NCBI RefSeq assembly: GCF_000943565.1
Contig: NZ_JTDW01000007.1
Coordinates: forward strand, 181,018-245,017
Direction: 5' to 3'
Origin: Neotamlana sedimentorum
GTDB taxonomy: Bacteria > Bacteroidota > Bacteroidia > Flavobacteriales > Flavobacteriaceae
DNA length: 64,000 bases
Shown here: piece by piece, positions 9,267 to 17,406 of the stretch
How the letters are laid out: every line of letters starts with the position of its first letter
Position numbering within the stretch: position 1 is the stretch's first letter
Notes under the pieces: generated by a model
Databases searched by the model: none
What the model was told of the DNA's origin: nothing
Seen by the model: the letters and a program-made list of their open reading frames with translations, nothing else
Position numbers and translations under genes: made by a program

Positions 9267-10016
9267 CTAAACCAATTCTTGTTTAATCCAATCGTAACCT
9301 TTAGCTTCAAGTTCGTGAGCTAACTCTTTAGTACCTGATTTTACAATTTTACCTTTGTAAAGTACGTGTACGTAATCTGGAACAATATAATCTAACAAAC
9401 GTTGGTAGTGCGTAATTACAATTACAGAATTGTCTTTACTTTTTAGTTTGTTTACACCATTTGCTACAATACGAAGTGCATCGATATCTAGACCAGAATC
9501 GGTTTCATCAAGAATTGCCAATTTTGGATCTAACATAGCCATTTGGAAAATTTCGTTACGTTTTTTCTCACCTCCCGAAAAACCTTCGTTTAAAGAACGT
9601 GATAAGAAATTACGATCTATCTCTAATAAATCGGCTTTTTCACGAATTAGTTTTAGCATGTCTTTAGCAGGCATTTCTTCTAAACCTTGTGCTTTACGCG
9701 ATTCGTTTATAGCTGTTTTTATAAAGTTAGTTACTGAAACTCCAGGAATTTCTACTGGATATTGAAACGATAAAAAGATACCTTTGTGAGCACGCTCTTC
9801 AGCATCTAACTCTTCAATAGCTTCTCCATTAAAAGAAATTGATCCTTTCTGTACTTCATAATCTTCTTTTCCAGCAATTACTGAAGCTAACGTACTTTTA
9901 CCAGAACCATTTGGCCCCATAATAGCGTGAACTTCTCCTGGTTTTACTTCAAGGTTTATGCCTTTTAAAATATCCTTGTCTTCAACACTTGCGTGTAAAT
10001 CGTTAATTTTTAACAT
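9267..10016 (-). CDS. sufC: SufC, ATPase of the SufBCD complex
   Basis: An ABC-type ATPase of 249 residues without a membrane domain, which powers conformational change of SufB-SufD. Walker A is GPNGSGKST (34-42), the signature is FSGGE (146-150) and Walker B with D-loop is [10 protein letters not shown] (168-177), the SufC-specific version. It starts two bases before the end of the preceding lipoprotein gene's stop region, so translational coupling is likely. Confidence 0.97.
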   Translation of the reverse strand: MLKINDLHASVEDKDILKGINLEVKPGEVHAIMGPNGSGKSTLASVIAGKEDYEVQKGSISFNGEAIEELDAEERAHKGIFLSFQYPVEIPGVSVTNFIKTAINESRKAQGLEEMPAKDMLKLIREKADLLEIDRNFLSRSLNEGFSGGEKKRNEIFQMAMLDPKLAILDETDSGLDIDALRIVANGVNKLKSKDNSVIVITHYQRLLDYIVPDYVHVLYKGKIVKSGTKELAHELEAKGYDWIKQELV

Positions 10017-10017
10017 C

Positions 10018-10437
10018 CTATTGTTCTAATTTTACAACGTTGCTACTTTCCTTTGGTTTAGAAACATTAATTATCTCAACAATTTCAACTTTATTTTCCC
10101 AAAGAATTTTATCGTCTTTTTTATTTGTAATTTTTCCTCTAATTATAACATCAACCATATCGGTTGGCTGCCTTTTATATTGTTTTGCCTTTGCATCGAG
10201 CTCTAGCATTTTATCGGTAACATAAACTCCATAAATTTCGTTATGTGTTTGCAATACTGCTGCATCTCCAAAATAAACAAATTCCCCTTTTAACAAGGTT
10301 AAACCATCGCTTTGCTTTTCTGTAGGCTCACTACTTGTATCGGTAGCTACTGGCACATCTTCTGGTTTAGTTTTTGTGTCGTTTTTACAATTTGTAAAAG
10401 CGATGAGCACAAATAATAAATAAATGATTTTTTTCAT
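10018..10437 (-). CDS. Small lipoprotein of unknown function between sufB and sufC
   Basis: The 139-residue protein has a lipoprotein signal peptide (lipobox FTNC, Cys about 18), a T/E/S-rich linker up to about residue 46, then a folded region that begins [15 protein letters not shown] and continues through [19 protein letters not shown] to a beta-rich end. I do not recognise a named family. It is packed tightly against sufC, so it is transcribed with the suf genes. It is anchored in an envelope membrane and so cannot act directly on the cytosolic scaffold. Confidence 0.75.
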   Translation of the reverse strand: MKKIIYLLFVLIAFTNCKNDTKTKPEDVPVATDTSSEPTEKQSDGLTLLKGEFVYFGDAAVLQTHNEIYGVYVTDKMLELDAKAKQYKRQPTDMVDVIIRGKITNKKDDKILWENKVEIVEIINVSKPKESSNVVKLEQ

Positions 10438-10491
10438 TTTGAAAACTTAATTCCACAAACACTTCGACTTTACAAAGCGTATATTTAAAAT

Positions 10492-11940
10492 TTATCCTAC
10501 GCTACCTTCTAAACTTATTTCTAATAATTTTTGTGCTTCTACTGCAAATTCCATTGGTAATTTATTTAACACCTCTTTACTAAACCCGTTTACAATTAAT
10601 GCAATAGCTTTTTCGGTATCTATACCACGTTGGTTACAGTAAAAAATTTGATCTTCACCAATTTTACTTGTTGTTGCTTCGTGTTCTATTTTAGCTGTTT
10701 TATTTTTTACCTCGATGTAAGGGAATGTATGCGCACCACATTCGTTACCCATTAATAAACTATCGCATTGTGAAAAGTTACGTGCGTTTTCTGCTCTAGA
10801 ATTTACTTGAACTAAACCACGGTAACTATTTTGCGATTTTCCTGCCGAAATACCTTTTGATATAATGGTTGATTTAGTGTTTTTACCTAAATGAATCATT
10901 TTTGTACCGGTATCGGCTTGCTGGTAGTTATTTGTAACCGCTATTGAGTAAAACTCACCTACCGAATTATCGCCTTTTAATACACAACTCGGATATTTCC
11001 AGGTTACGGCAGAACCAGTTTCAACTTGCGTCCATGAAATTTTTGCGTTTTTCTCACATAAACCACGCTTTGTTACAAAATTGAAAACACCACCTTTACC
11101 TTCGGCATTTCCTGGAAACCAGTTTTGAACAGTTGAGTATTTTATCTCAGCATCATCTAAAGCTATTAACTCTACAACAGCCGCGTGCAACTGGTTTTCA
11201 TCACGACTTGGTGCTGTACAACCTTCCAAGTAACTTACATAACTGCCTTCGTCTGCAATTACTAAAGTTCTTTCGAACTGACCAGTTCCGGCTTGGTTAA
11301 TACGGAAATATGTAGATAGCTCCATTGGGCACCTTACGCCTTTTGGTATGTAACAAAAACTACCATCGCTAAAAACAGCAGAGTTTAAAGCGGCGTAAAA
11401 ATTATCTTTTTGAGGCACAACCGTACCAATATATTTTTTTACAAGTTCTGGATGCTCTTTTATAGCTTCAGAAATACTCATGAAAATAATTCCTTTTTCT
11501 CCTAAAGTCTTTTTAAAGGTTGTAGCCACAGAAACAGAATCTACCACAACATCCATAGCTACTCCGGCTAATTTTTTCTGCTCGTCTAGAGAAATTCCTA
11601 ACTTCTCGAAAGTTGCTAATAACTCGGGATCGACCTCATCTATACTATCGTATTTTGGCTTGCTATTTGGTGCAGAATAGTACGAAATAGCTTGAAAATC
11701 TGGCTTCTGGTAATTAACATTCGCCCACTCTGGCTCTTCCATGTTTTGCCAAACTCTAAAAGCTTCTAAGCGCCATTCGGTCATCCATTCTGGTTCTTCT
11801 TTCTTCTTAGAAATAGCGCGAACAATATCTTCGTTTAACCCAATAGGAAATGTTTCAGATTCTATATCTGTATAAAAACCATATTCGTATTCTTTGGTTT
11901 TTAATTCTTCTCTTAAATCATCCTCGGTATATTTCGACAT
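10492..11940 (-). CDS. sufB: SufB, scaffold subunit of SufBCD
   Basis: SufB holds the nascent cluster. The protein is 482 residues, the usual size. Recognisable stretches are [29 protein letters not shown] with a conserved Cys, [20 protein letters not shown], and [12 protein letters not shown]. It is the second gene of the operon, 16 bases after sufA. Confidence 0.97.
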   Translation of the reverse strand: MSKYTEDDLREELKTKEYEYGFYTDIESETFPIGLNEDIVRAISKKKEEPEWMTEWRLEAFRVWQNMEEPEWANVNYQKPDFQAISYYSAPNSKPKYDSIDEVDPELLATFEKLGISLDEQKKLAGVAMDVVVDSVSVATTFKKTLGEKGIIFMSISEAIKEHPELVKKYIGTVVPQKDNFYAALNSAVFSDGSFCYIPKGVRCPMELSTYFRINQAGTGQFERTLVIADEGSYVSYLEGCTAPSRDENQLHAAVVELIALDDAEIKYSTVQNWFPGNAEGKGGVFNFVTKRGLCEKNAKISWTQVETGSAVTWKYPSCVLKGDNSVGEFYSIAVTNNYQQADTGTKMIHLGKNTKSTIISKGISAGKSQNSYRGLVQVNSRAENARNFSQCDSLLMGNECGAHTFPYIEVKNKTAKIEHEATTSKIGEDQIFYCNQRGIDTEKAIALIVNGFSKEVLNKLPMEFAVEAQKLLEISLEGSVG

Positions 11941-11956
11941 AATGCTTTCTTAATTA

Positions 11957-12286
11957 TTATAATGAAAACGACTCCCCGCAACCACAAGTGCGGTTGGCGT
12001 TTGGATTATTAAACACAAATCCAGTTCCGTTTAAACCTCCTGAATATTCTAAAGTTGTACCTATAAGATACAAAAAGCTTTTTTTATCAACAATAATTTT
12101 GACACCATTATCTTCAAAAACTTTATCATCGTCATTGCTTTCTTTGTCGAACTTTAAATCGTACGACAACCCAGAACAACCACCGCTTTTTACGCCCACA
12201 CGCACATAGTCTGTACTTGGGTTAAAGCCGTCATCGTTCATAAGCTCAATAACTTTCTTTTTTGCTGTTTCAGAAACTTTTATCAT
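11957..12286 (-). CDS. sufA: SufA/HesB-type Fe-S carrier
   Basis: An A-type carrier protein of 109 residues, which receives clusters from the scaffold and hands them on. The three ligand cysteines are Cys37 in SGGCSGLSY and Cys101/Cys103 in RTCGCGESF. I choose the ATG at 12286 rather than the upstream in-frame ATG at 12307, because the upstream one lies inside the promoter -7 box (12305-12312). The predicted transcript start at about 12298 then leaves a leader of about 12 bases. Confidence 0.95.
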   Translation of the reverse strand: MIKVSETAKKKVIELMNDDGFNPSTDYVRVGVKSGGCSGLSYDLKFDKESNDDDKVFEDNGVKIIVDKKSFLYLIGTTLEYSGGLNGTGFVFNNPNANRTCGCGESFSL

Positions 12287-12304
12287 ATTATTTTTTATTG
12301 AGTG

Positions 12305-12334
12305 CAAATATACAATTTAAGACGTGTATTTCAA
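12305..12334 (-). promoter_or_regulatory. Promoter of the suf operon
   Basis: On the minus strand this reads TTG (12334-12332), 19 bases, then TATATTTG (12312-12305). That fits the flavobacterial -33 TTG / -7 TAnnTTTG consensus with optimal spacing. It sits just upstream of sufA, the first gene of the cluster. No Fur or IscR site was recognised around it. Confidence 0.8.
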
Positions 12335-12502
12335 CATAACCTAACATTATATTACTATATAGTTTTATAGCTTTTTCTTATGGATTTACTCTTGCTGAGT
12401 TACCATATTCTTAAATTTAGCAGGTTTTAATAGCTGTGGCGTGTTATTTATAGCCAAACCTAGGAAATTTTAACCTATTTAACACGTCATGAGAATGTTA
12501 CG

Positions 12503-12709
12503 CTATTCACAAGCATCACCAATACCGTTATTATTTTCATCTTCTTGTAACGGATTTGCTGTAGTTGGACAGTTATCGAAGCTATCATTAATACCATCTT
12601 CGTCGGAATCAATAAACTCACCTAGCCCTAAAACCTCCATATTACAAGATTGTATAGCCACAAGAGGAAATCAAACAAGAAATTTAGCAAATAGGTGTTT
12701 TGTTCTCAT
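12503..12709 (-). pseudogene. Broken thrombospondin type-3 repeat lipoprotein gene
   Basis: On the minus strand an ATG at 12709 opens a frame reading MRTKHLFAKFLV, then TGA (12673-12671), then in the same frame FPLVAIQSCNMEV. The AIQSC looks like a lipobox. The rest is DSDEDGINDSFDNC then PTTANPLQEDENNNGIGDAC, a textbook Ca-binding thrombospondin type-3 repeat, ending at TAG (12505-12503). The stop falls in the middle of the signal peptide, so the product would not be made or exported unless TGA is read through or the base is an error. It occupies most of the 12310-12784 gap; the remainder of that gap holds only two promoters that I can see. Confidence 0.72.
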
Positions 12710-12772
12710 TTGAAATTAGTTTAGTATATTTTAGTTTTAGCATAAATTTACTAAAAAACGAAAATAGCTTCT

Positions 12773-12780
12773 TATTTTTG
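12773..12780 (+). promoter_or_regulatory. -7 box directly in front of thiL
   Basis: TATTTTTG matches TAnnTTTG and ends four bases before the thiL ATG. The expected transcript start, about 5-7 bases past the box, falls on or beside the ATG, so the mRNA would be leaderless. No clear TTG is seen at -33. Confidence 0.5.
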
Positions 12781-12784
12781 CAGC

Positions 12785-13828
12785 ATGATTGAAGATAAAA
12801 ACCAACAGCGTACCCAATTAAGTGATTTAGGTGAATTCGGATTAATTGACCACCTTACTAAAAACTTTAAAATTAAGCACAGTACCACCATAAAAGGCAT
12901 TGGTGATGATGCAGCTGTTTTAGATTTTAAAAAGCAAATCGTTGTTACAACCGATTTATTGGTTGAAGGCGTACATTTCGATTTAAGCTATATGCCGTTA
13001 AAACATTTAGGATACAAATCTGTAATTGTAAACCTATCGGATGTTTATGCAATGAATGCAAAAGCTACGCAAGTAACAATTTCGATCGCGGTATCAAACC
13101 GATTTCCTATAGAAGCACTAGAAGCTATTTATGCCGGCATTGAAACCGCTGCAAAAATTTACAATATCGATGTTATTGGTGGTGACACCACATCATCGAA
13201 CACAGGTTTATTAATTTCGGTTACCGCTATTGGCGAAGTTGAAGCCGACCAAGTGGTTTATCGTAACGGTGCTAAACCAAACGACTTATTGGTTGTAAGT
13301 GGGGATTTAGGCGCCGCCTACATGGGTTTACAGGTTTTAGAACGCGAAAAAGAAGTTTTTAAAGTTAACCCAAACAACCAGCCCGATTTAGAACCTTACA
13401 CCTACATAGTTGAGCGACAATTAAAACCCGAAGCTCGAAAAGATATAATTAAATTACTAAGTGAGCTTGAAGTTAAACCAACTGCAATGATTGATATTAG
13501 CGATGGATTATCTTCTGAAATCATGCATTTGTGTAAACAAAGCAAGGTTGGATGCGATTTATATGAAAATAAAATACCTTTAGATCCTCAAGTTATTTCA
13601 ACTTGCGAAGAATTTAACATAGACAGCACAACCGTTGCTTTAAACGGTGGTGAAGATTACGAATTACTTTTCACTATTACGCAGCAAGATTTTCCTAAAA
13701 TAAAAGCCAACCCAAATTTAAGTGTTATTGGTTTTATTAAAGAAGAAAAAGAAGGATTGCATTTAATTACTAGAGCCGACACAAAAATTCCTTTAAAAGC
13801 ACAAGGCTGGAAAAATTTTAATGACTAA
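12785..13828 (+). CDS. thiL: Thiamine-monophosphate kinase
   Basis: ThiL phosphorylates thiamine monophosphate to thiamine diphosphate with ATP. The 347-residue protein belongs to the AIR-synthase/PurM-type fold. Key stretches are the acidic Mg/nucleotide site GDDAAVLDF, TTDLLVEGVHFD, the VIGGDTTSS loop, MIDISDGLSSE and NGGEDYELLF. It stands alone; its last 11 bases overlap the convergent gene at 13818. No other thiamine genes or TPP riboswitch are visible nearby. Confidence 0.95.
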   Translation: MIEDKNQQRTQLSDLGEFGLIDHLTKNFKIKHSTTIKGIGDDAAVLDFKKQIVVTTDLLVEGVHFDLSYMPLKHLGYKSVIVNLSDVYAMNAKATQVTISIAVSNRFPIEALEAIYAGIETAAKIYNIDVIGGDTTSSNTGLLISVTAIGEVEADQVVYRNGAKPNDLLVVSGDLGAAYMGLQVLEREKEVFKVNPNNQPDLEPYTYIVERQLKPEARKDIIKLLSELEVKPTAMIDISDGLSSEIMHLCKQSKVGCDLYENKIPLDPQVISTCEEFNIDSTTVALNGGEDYELLFTITQQDFPKIKANPNLSVIGFIKEEKEGLHLITRADTKIPLKAQGWKNFND

Positions 13829-14087
13829 AGCTAATTAGATTTCCTACAATAAGTGGTGGTGTGGTTGTTTCGGTTGTAGTTGGAATATGGCCGTGACGTT
13901 TTATAAACATCGATGCTAACACATCATTAATTTCTTTGTATTTTGGTGTTAGCTCAACAAGATAGCCGTTGCTATTTGTGGTTAGTTCTTTACCGCAATT
14001 TTTGCAGGTGTATTCTTTTACGTGACAAGTAACATCTCTAGACACTTGGTAATGATGCCCAAAGATTTTACATTGAAGGTTTTTCAT
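13818..14087 (-). CDS. Small Cys-pair protein, paralogue of the next gene
   Basis: An 89-residue protein beginning MKNLQCKIFGHHY. It has Cys6, Cys21 and a CKNC pair (Cys28/Cys31), in the context HVKEYTCKNCGKELTT. The C-x2-C with flanking His suggests a zinc-binding knuckle, somewhat like the phage-associated DUF1660 proteins, but I cannot assign a family. It is a clear tandem paralogue of the gene at 14154. The C-terminal tail is T/P-rich. Its stop overlaps the end of thiL on the other strand. Confidence 0.65.
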   Translation of the reverse strand: MKNLQCKIFGHHYQVSRDVTCHVKEYTCKNCGKELTTNSNGYLVELTPKYKEINDVLASMFIKRHGHIPTTTETTTPPLIVGNLISFSH

Positions 14088-14153
14088 TTACTTTCCAAAT
14101 CTTTTTAATTAGTTAATTAGAGACTTTTAAACTAAGTAAAAAGTTAGAAAAAA

Positions 14154-14435
14154 TTAAACGATTTGATGCCTAATCGACGAAGTGATAGATTTATCCTGTA
14201 AACGCTTATTTCGGACTGAATGAATTTTCTCTAAAACCTCATTAATCTCTTTAAATTTAGGTGTTAAGGCAGTTAAATCACCATTGCCGTTGGTGGTTAA
14301 TTCCTTTTTACAATGACTGCATCGATACTCTTTTACATGTCGTGTAACTTTTTTTGTTACGTGATAGTCATGCCCAAAAATATTACAGTAAATTCGGGGC
14401 AATAACGCTGCTTTAAAGGTTGAATTATTTTCCAT
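14154..14435 (-). CDS. Small Cys-pair protein, paralogue of the previous gene
   Basis: A 93-residue protein sharing the core of its downstream neighbour: YCNIFGHDYHV, then RHVKEYRCSHCKKELTTNGNG and LTPKFKEINEVL. The C-x2-C pair (Cys39/Cys42) and nearby histidines suggest metal binding. It has a longer N-terminal extension than its paralogue. It stands 66 bases upstream of the paralogue in the same direction, so the two are probably cotranscribed. Function unknown. Confidence 0.65.
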   Translation of the reverse strand: MENNSTFKAALLPRIYCNIFGHDYHVTKKVTRHVKEYRCSHCKKELTTNGNGDLTALTPKFKEINEVLEKIHSVRNKRLQDKSITSSIRHQIV

Positions 14436-14491
14436 GATTGTTAGATTTGGTACCTAAACTTAGAGAAAAAAAATTAAAACACGACGAAAAG

Positions 14492-15271
14492 TTATTTTTT
14501 TTCGATGAAATGCATTATTTCAATTAAAAATTCGGTCGAATTTTCGATATGACTCATGTGACCATCTGGAAATGAAACTATTGGTGTATTAGTTCTTTCC
14601 GCTTGACGAGCTATAGATTTATATAAAAGTACTGGATCTTTTTTACCAGCAATTATTAAAGTTTTAAAACTACTATTTTTTAAAACACCTTGTCTATCTG
14701 CTCTTATTTTCATTCCCTCCAATGCAGCAATAATACCTTGTAGTGGTGTTTTTAAAGCTTCAATAACTGTTTTTTGTATTTGCTCTGCATAAATCGTACG
14801 GTTTTTGAGTCTAAATAAATTAGCAATGGCCATTCTTATAAAAAGTTCATGATTTTTCTTTACTGCTTCAATAGCGCGATCTCGATTTTGTTTTCGTTCA
14901 ATAGAATCTTGCTCCGAGGTTGAATTCATTAAACACAAACCCGATAGCATTTCTGGCCACTTTTCAGCGAAAGCCAAACTCACATATCCCCCCATGGAAT
15001 GCCCAACTAAATAAGTCTTAAAAATTTTTAAATGATTTAAAACTGCATGAACTGTTTCGGCCATAAGCTCCATTGTATGAACATAACCTAAACAACCGGT
15101 TTGCCCATGCCCCAATAAATCTATACAAATTACTCGATGTGTTTTTGTTAATTCTGGAATAAAGGCTTCCCACATGCCGCCATGTTCTAAAAAACCATGT
15201 AATAAAACTAAAGTTTCACCCTTTCCATAATCTGTATAAAAAACAGAAGTTTCCTTATAGTTTATAACCAT
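14492..15271 (-). CDS. Alpha/beta-fold hydrolase
   Basis: A 259-residue serine hydrolase. The nucleophile elbow is GHSMGG with Ser92. LLHGFLEHGGMW supplies the oxyanion region, the acid is probably the Asp in GKKDPVL (about 212), and the His is in the DGHMSHIEN stretch near the C-terminus. Substrate unknown. It starts six bases after the ACT-like gene ends, so they form a two-gene operon divergent from aspartokinase. Confidence 0.9.
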   Translation of the reverse strand: MVINYKETSVFYTDYGKGETLVLLHGFLEHGGMWEAFIPELTKTHRVICIDLLGHGQTGCLGYVHTMELMAETVHAVLNHLKIFKTYLVGHSMGGYVSLAFAEKWPEMLSGLCLMNSTSEQDSIERKQNRDRAIEAVKKNHELFIRMAIANLFRLKNRTIYAEQIQKTVIEALKTPLQGIIAALEGMKIRADRQGVLKNSSFKTLIIAGKKDPVLLYKSIARQAERTNTPIVSFPDGHMSHIENSTEFLIEIMHFIEKK

Positions 15272-15276
15272 AAAAA

Positions 15277-15933
15277 CTAAGCCTTAACTTTTTTAATAGC
15301 GGTAAAAGCTTTGTCTACGTATTCATCTTCCACTAAAATGGTAAACTCATTGGTGGTAGATATAACCTCGTACAACACCACACCTTCCCAAGCTAAACGT
15401 TTAAAAAAATGATAATATAAACCAGCTATTTTAGAATTGTCTTTAGGCAAGTTTATACTAATTGCAGTTAAGCCATCTTGAACAGCTAAGAATGTTTCGT
15501 TTGATAATTGGTTTTCAATAAAACCTTTTAAACTACTAGAAATAATAATGTTGCTTTCATGAATACCACGTGTAAACGTATAAAACAACTTCGATTCCTG
15601 ATTTATACGTTCAAGAATTTTAGCGTGATTATCAATTATCGTATCCGAATTTCTAACCGTAAAATCAGTTAAGTTAGAACGTACCGTAATATCTCCTAGA
15701 TTTTGAATTACCCGTTTCATTTTTATAGAATTTGATAATGCAACGGGCGGGTTATACCTTCTTAAAGCCATCATTATAGCTCCTGGTTTAACCTCTTTTT
15801 TTAACATTTGACTTATAGGCTCAGTTAACTCTATTGCCAAAGCACTAAAGTTAATAATGTTTCTTGAAAGCGCTTCTTCTAGATACGGTTGCGATATTAA
15901 AATATCTTCTACACAATTGGATACTGTTTTCAT
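15277..15933 (-). CDS. Putative ACT-domain-like regulatory protein divergent from aspartokinase
   Basis: A soluble 218-residue protein. The N-terminal part (about 1-70) looks helical, with a segment (VKPGAIMMALRRYNPP) recalling winged-helix proteins. Residues about 125-218 contain two alternating strand/helix units (FTRGIHESNIIIS, then LTAISINLP and VVLYEVISTTNEFTILVE) that resemble paired ACT domains of aspartokinase. I do not recognise a named family. The divergent arrangement with lysC and the ACT-like pattern suggest a role in sensing or tuning aspartate-family amino acids; this is inference. Confidence 0.6.
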   Translation of the reverse strand: MKTVSNCVEDILISQPYLEEALSRNIINFSALAIELTEPISQMLKKEVKPGAIMMALRRYNPPVALSNSIKMKRVIQNLGDITVRSNLTDFTVRNSDTIIDNHAKILERINQESKLFYTFTRGIHESNIIISSSLKGFIENQLSNETFLAVQDGLTAISINLPKDNSKIAGLYYHFFKRLAWEGVVLYEVISTTNEFTILVEDEYVDKAFTAIKKVKA

Positions 15934-16030
15934 GTTAATTATTTAACAATTTGTGTAAAAATAATTTTTTTTTATTAAAAACATAGTAAATTCTAAAACT
16001 AGTTATAATTTAGCATCAAATTATTTGAAA

Positions 16031-17353
16031 ATGAAGGTATTGAAATTTGGAGGAACCTCGGTAGGTTCGGTAAAAAACATGAGCAATGTTAAAAGCATAA
16101 TTAACGATGGTAATAAAAAGGTTGTAGTATTATCTGCTATGTCTGGCACAACCAACGCTTTAGTTGGAATTGCTCAACAAATAAAAGAAAAGAACCCTCA
16201 TGACGCATTAGAGAACATTAATGCACTTCATGAAAAATATACAGAAACTATTAACCAGTTATTACAGGAAAAAACGTTAAACTATAATGTAAAAAGTTAT
16301 GTTAACGATGTATTCAACTTTTTAATAGAATGTACTTATAAGTTACACACACCAGCACTTGAAAACAAAATTTTAGCGCAGGGCGAATTGCTTTCAACAT
16401 ACATGTTTAATAGCTATTTAGCTCAAGAAGGTATTAGCGCTGCTTTACTTCCTGCATTAGATTTTATGCGTATTGATGAGCATAAAGAGCCTAATTTTAA
16501 TTACATAGAAGAAAAATTTGCCGAAGTAATAAAAAAGGCCGGTGATGCAGAAATTTATATTACACAAGGTTTTATATGTTTGGATGTGCAAGACAAAATT
16601 TCTAACCTGCAACGTGGTGGAAGCGACTATACAGCAACCATTATTGGTGCTGCTATTAAAGCTGAAGAAGTACAAATTTGGACAGATATTGATGGCATGC
16701 ACAACAACGACCCGCGACATGTTGAAAACACCAGACCAATTTCTAACCTGTCGTTTGATGAGGCTGCAGAATTAGCTTATTTTGGAGCAAAAATTTTACA
16801 TCCACAAACTATTTCTCCTGTCAGAAAAGATCAAATTCCAGTACGCTTAAAAAACACTATGGACCCTGAAGCTTATGGCACATTAATATCTGAAGAAACT
16901 TCAGAAAACGGTGTTAAAGCTATAGCTGCAAAAGATAACATTACTGCTATAAAAATTAAATCGGGCAGAATGTTACAAGCCCATGGTTTTTTGAAACGTG
17001 TTTTTGAAATTTTTGAAGTTTATGAAACTGCAATCGATATGATTACTACCTCTGAAGTTGCGGTTTCTCTAACTATAGACGACGATAAAAACCTAGCTAA
17101 AATAATAAGTGAACTTGAAAAGTTCTCGACTGTTGAAGTTGATAAAAACCAAAGTATTGTTTGCCTAGTTGGACATGCCGTTGTAAACCATCAAGACACC
17201 TTTAAGTTATTCCAAATACTGCAAGATGTTAAAATAAGAATGATTTCTTACGGCGGAAGCAATAATAACATTTCTTTATTAATTGACACCAACAATAAAA
17301 TTACCACACTACAAAAGCTAAACAATTATTTATTTGAATTAGTCACTCTGTAA
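16031..17353 (+). CDS. lysC: Aspartate kinase (monofunctional)
   Basis: Aspartokinase makes aspartyl phosphate, the first step towards lysine, threonine, methionine and diaminopimelate. The protein starts MKVLKFGGTSVGS (KFGGTS, residues 5-10, ATP site). The QRGGSDYTATIIGAA stretch (about 195-209) and DGMHNNDPR (about 217-225) are kinase motifs. The C-terminal 140 residues hold ACT domains for feedback control. I use the ATG at 16031; an in-frame TTG two codons upstream is less likely. A strong terminator follows at 17372. Confidence 0.95.
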   Translation: MKVLKFGGTSVGSVKNMSNVKSIINDGNKKVVVLSAMSGTTNALVGIAQQIKEKNPHDALENINALHEKYTETINQLLQEKTLNYNVKSYVNDVFNFLIECTYKLHTPALENKILAQGELLSTYMFNSYLAQEGISAALLPALDFMRIDEHKEPNFNYIEEKFAEVIKKAGDAEIYITQGFICLDVQDKISNLQRGGSDYTATIIGAAIKAEEVQIWTDIDGMHNNDPRHVENTRPISNLSFDEAAELAYFGAKILHPQTISPVRKDQIPVRLKNTMDPEAYGTLISEETSENGVKAIAAKDNITAIKIKSGRMLQAHGFLKRVFEIFEVYETAIDMITTSEVAVSLTIDDDKNLAKIISELEKFSTVEVDKNQSIVCLVGHAVVNHQDTFKLFQILQDVKIRMISYGGSNNNISLLIDTNNKITTLQKLNNYLFELVTL

Positions 17354-17371
17354 ATGCTATGTTAGCGTGGA

Positions 17372-17399
17372 AAAAGGGATTGCTTTTGCAATCCCTTTT
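17372..17399. terminator. Bidirectional terminator between lysC and the aminopeptidase gene
   Basis: A perfect 12-base stem AAAAGGGATTGC / GCAATCCCTTTT with a four-base loop, flanked by A-rich and T-rich sequence on its two sides. It stands between two converging genes and can serve both. Confidence 0.9.
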
Positions 17400-17406
17400 A
17401 TTTTTT

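Noticed and set aside
12287..12307. Upstream ATG (12307) as sufA start
   Set aside because: It lies within the -7 box of the suf promoter, so it would not be in the mRNA.
12489..12713. Plus-strand frame of 74 codons in the gap before thiL
   Set aside because: It is the antisense shadow of the thrombospondin type-3 lipoprotein remnant on the minus strand; its own product has no recognisable domain.
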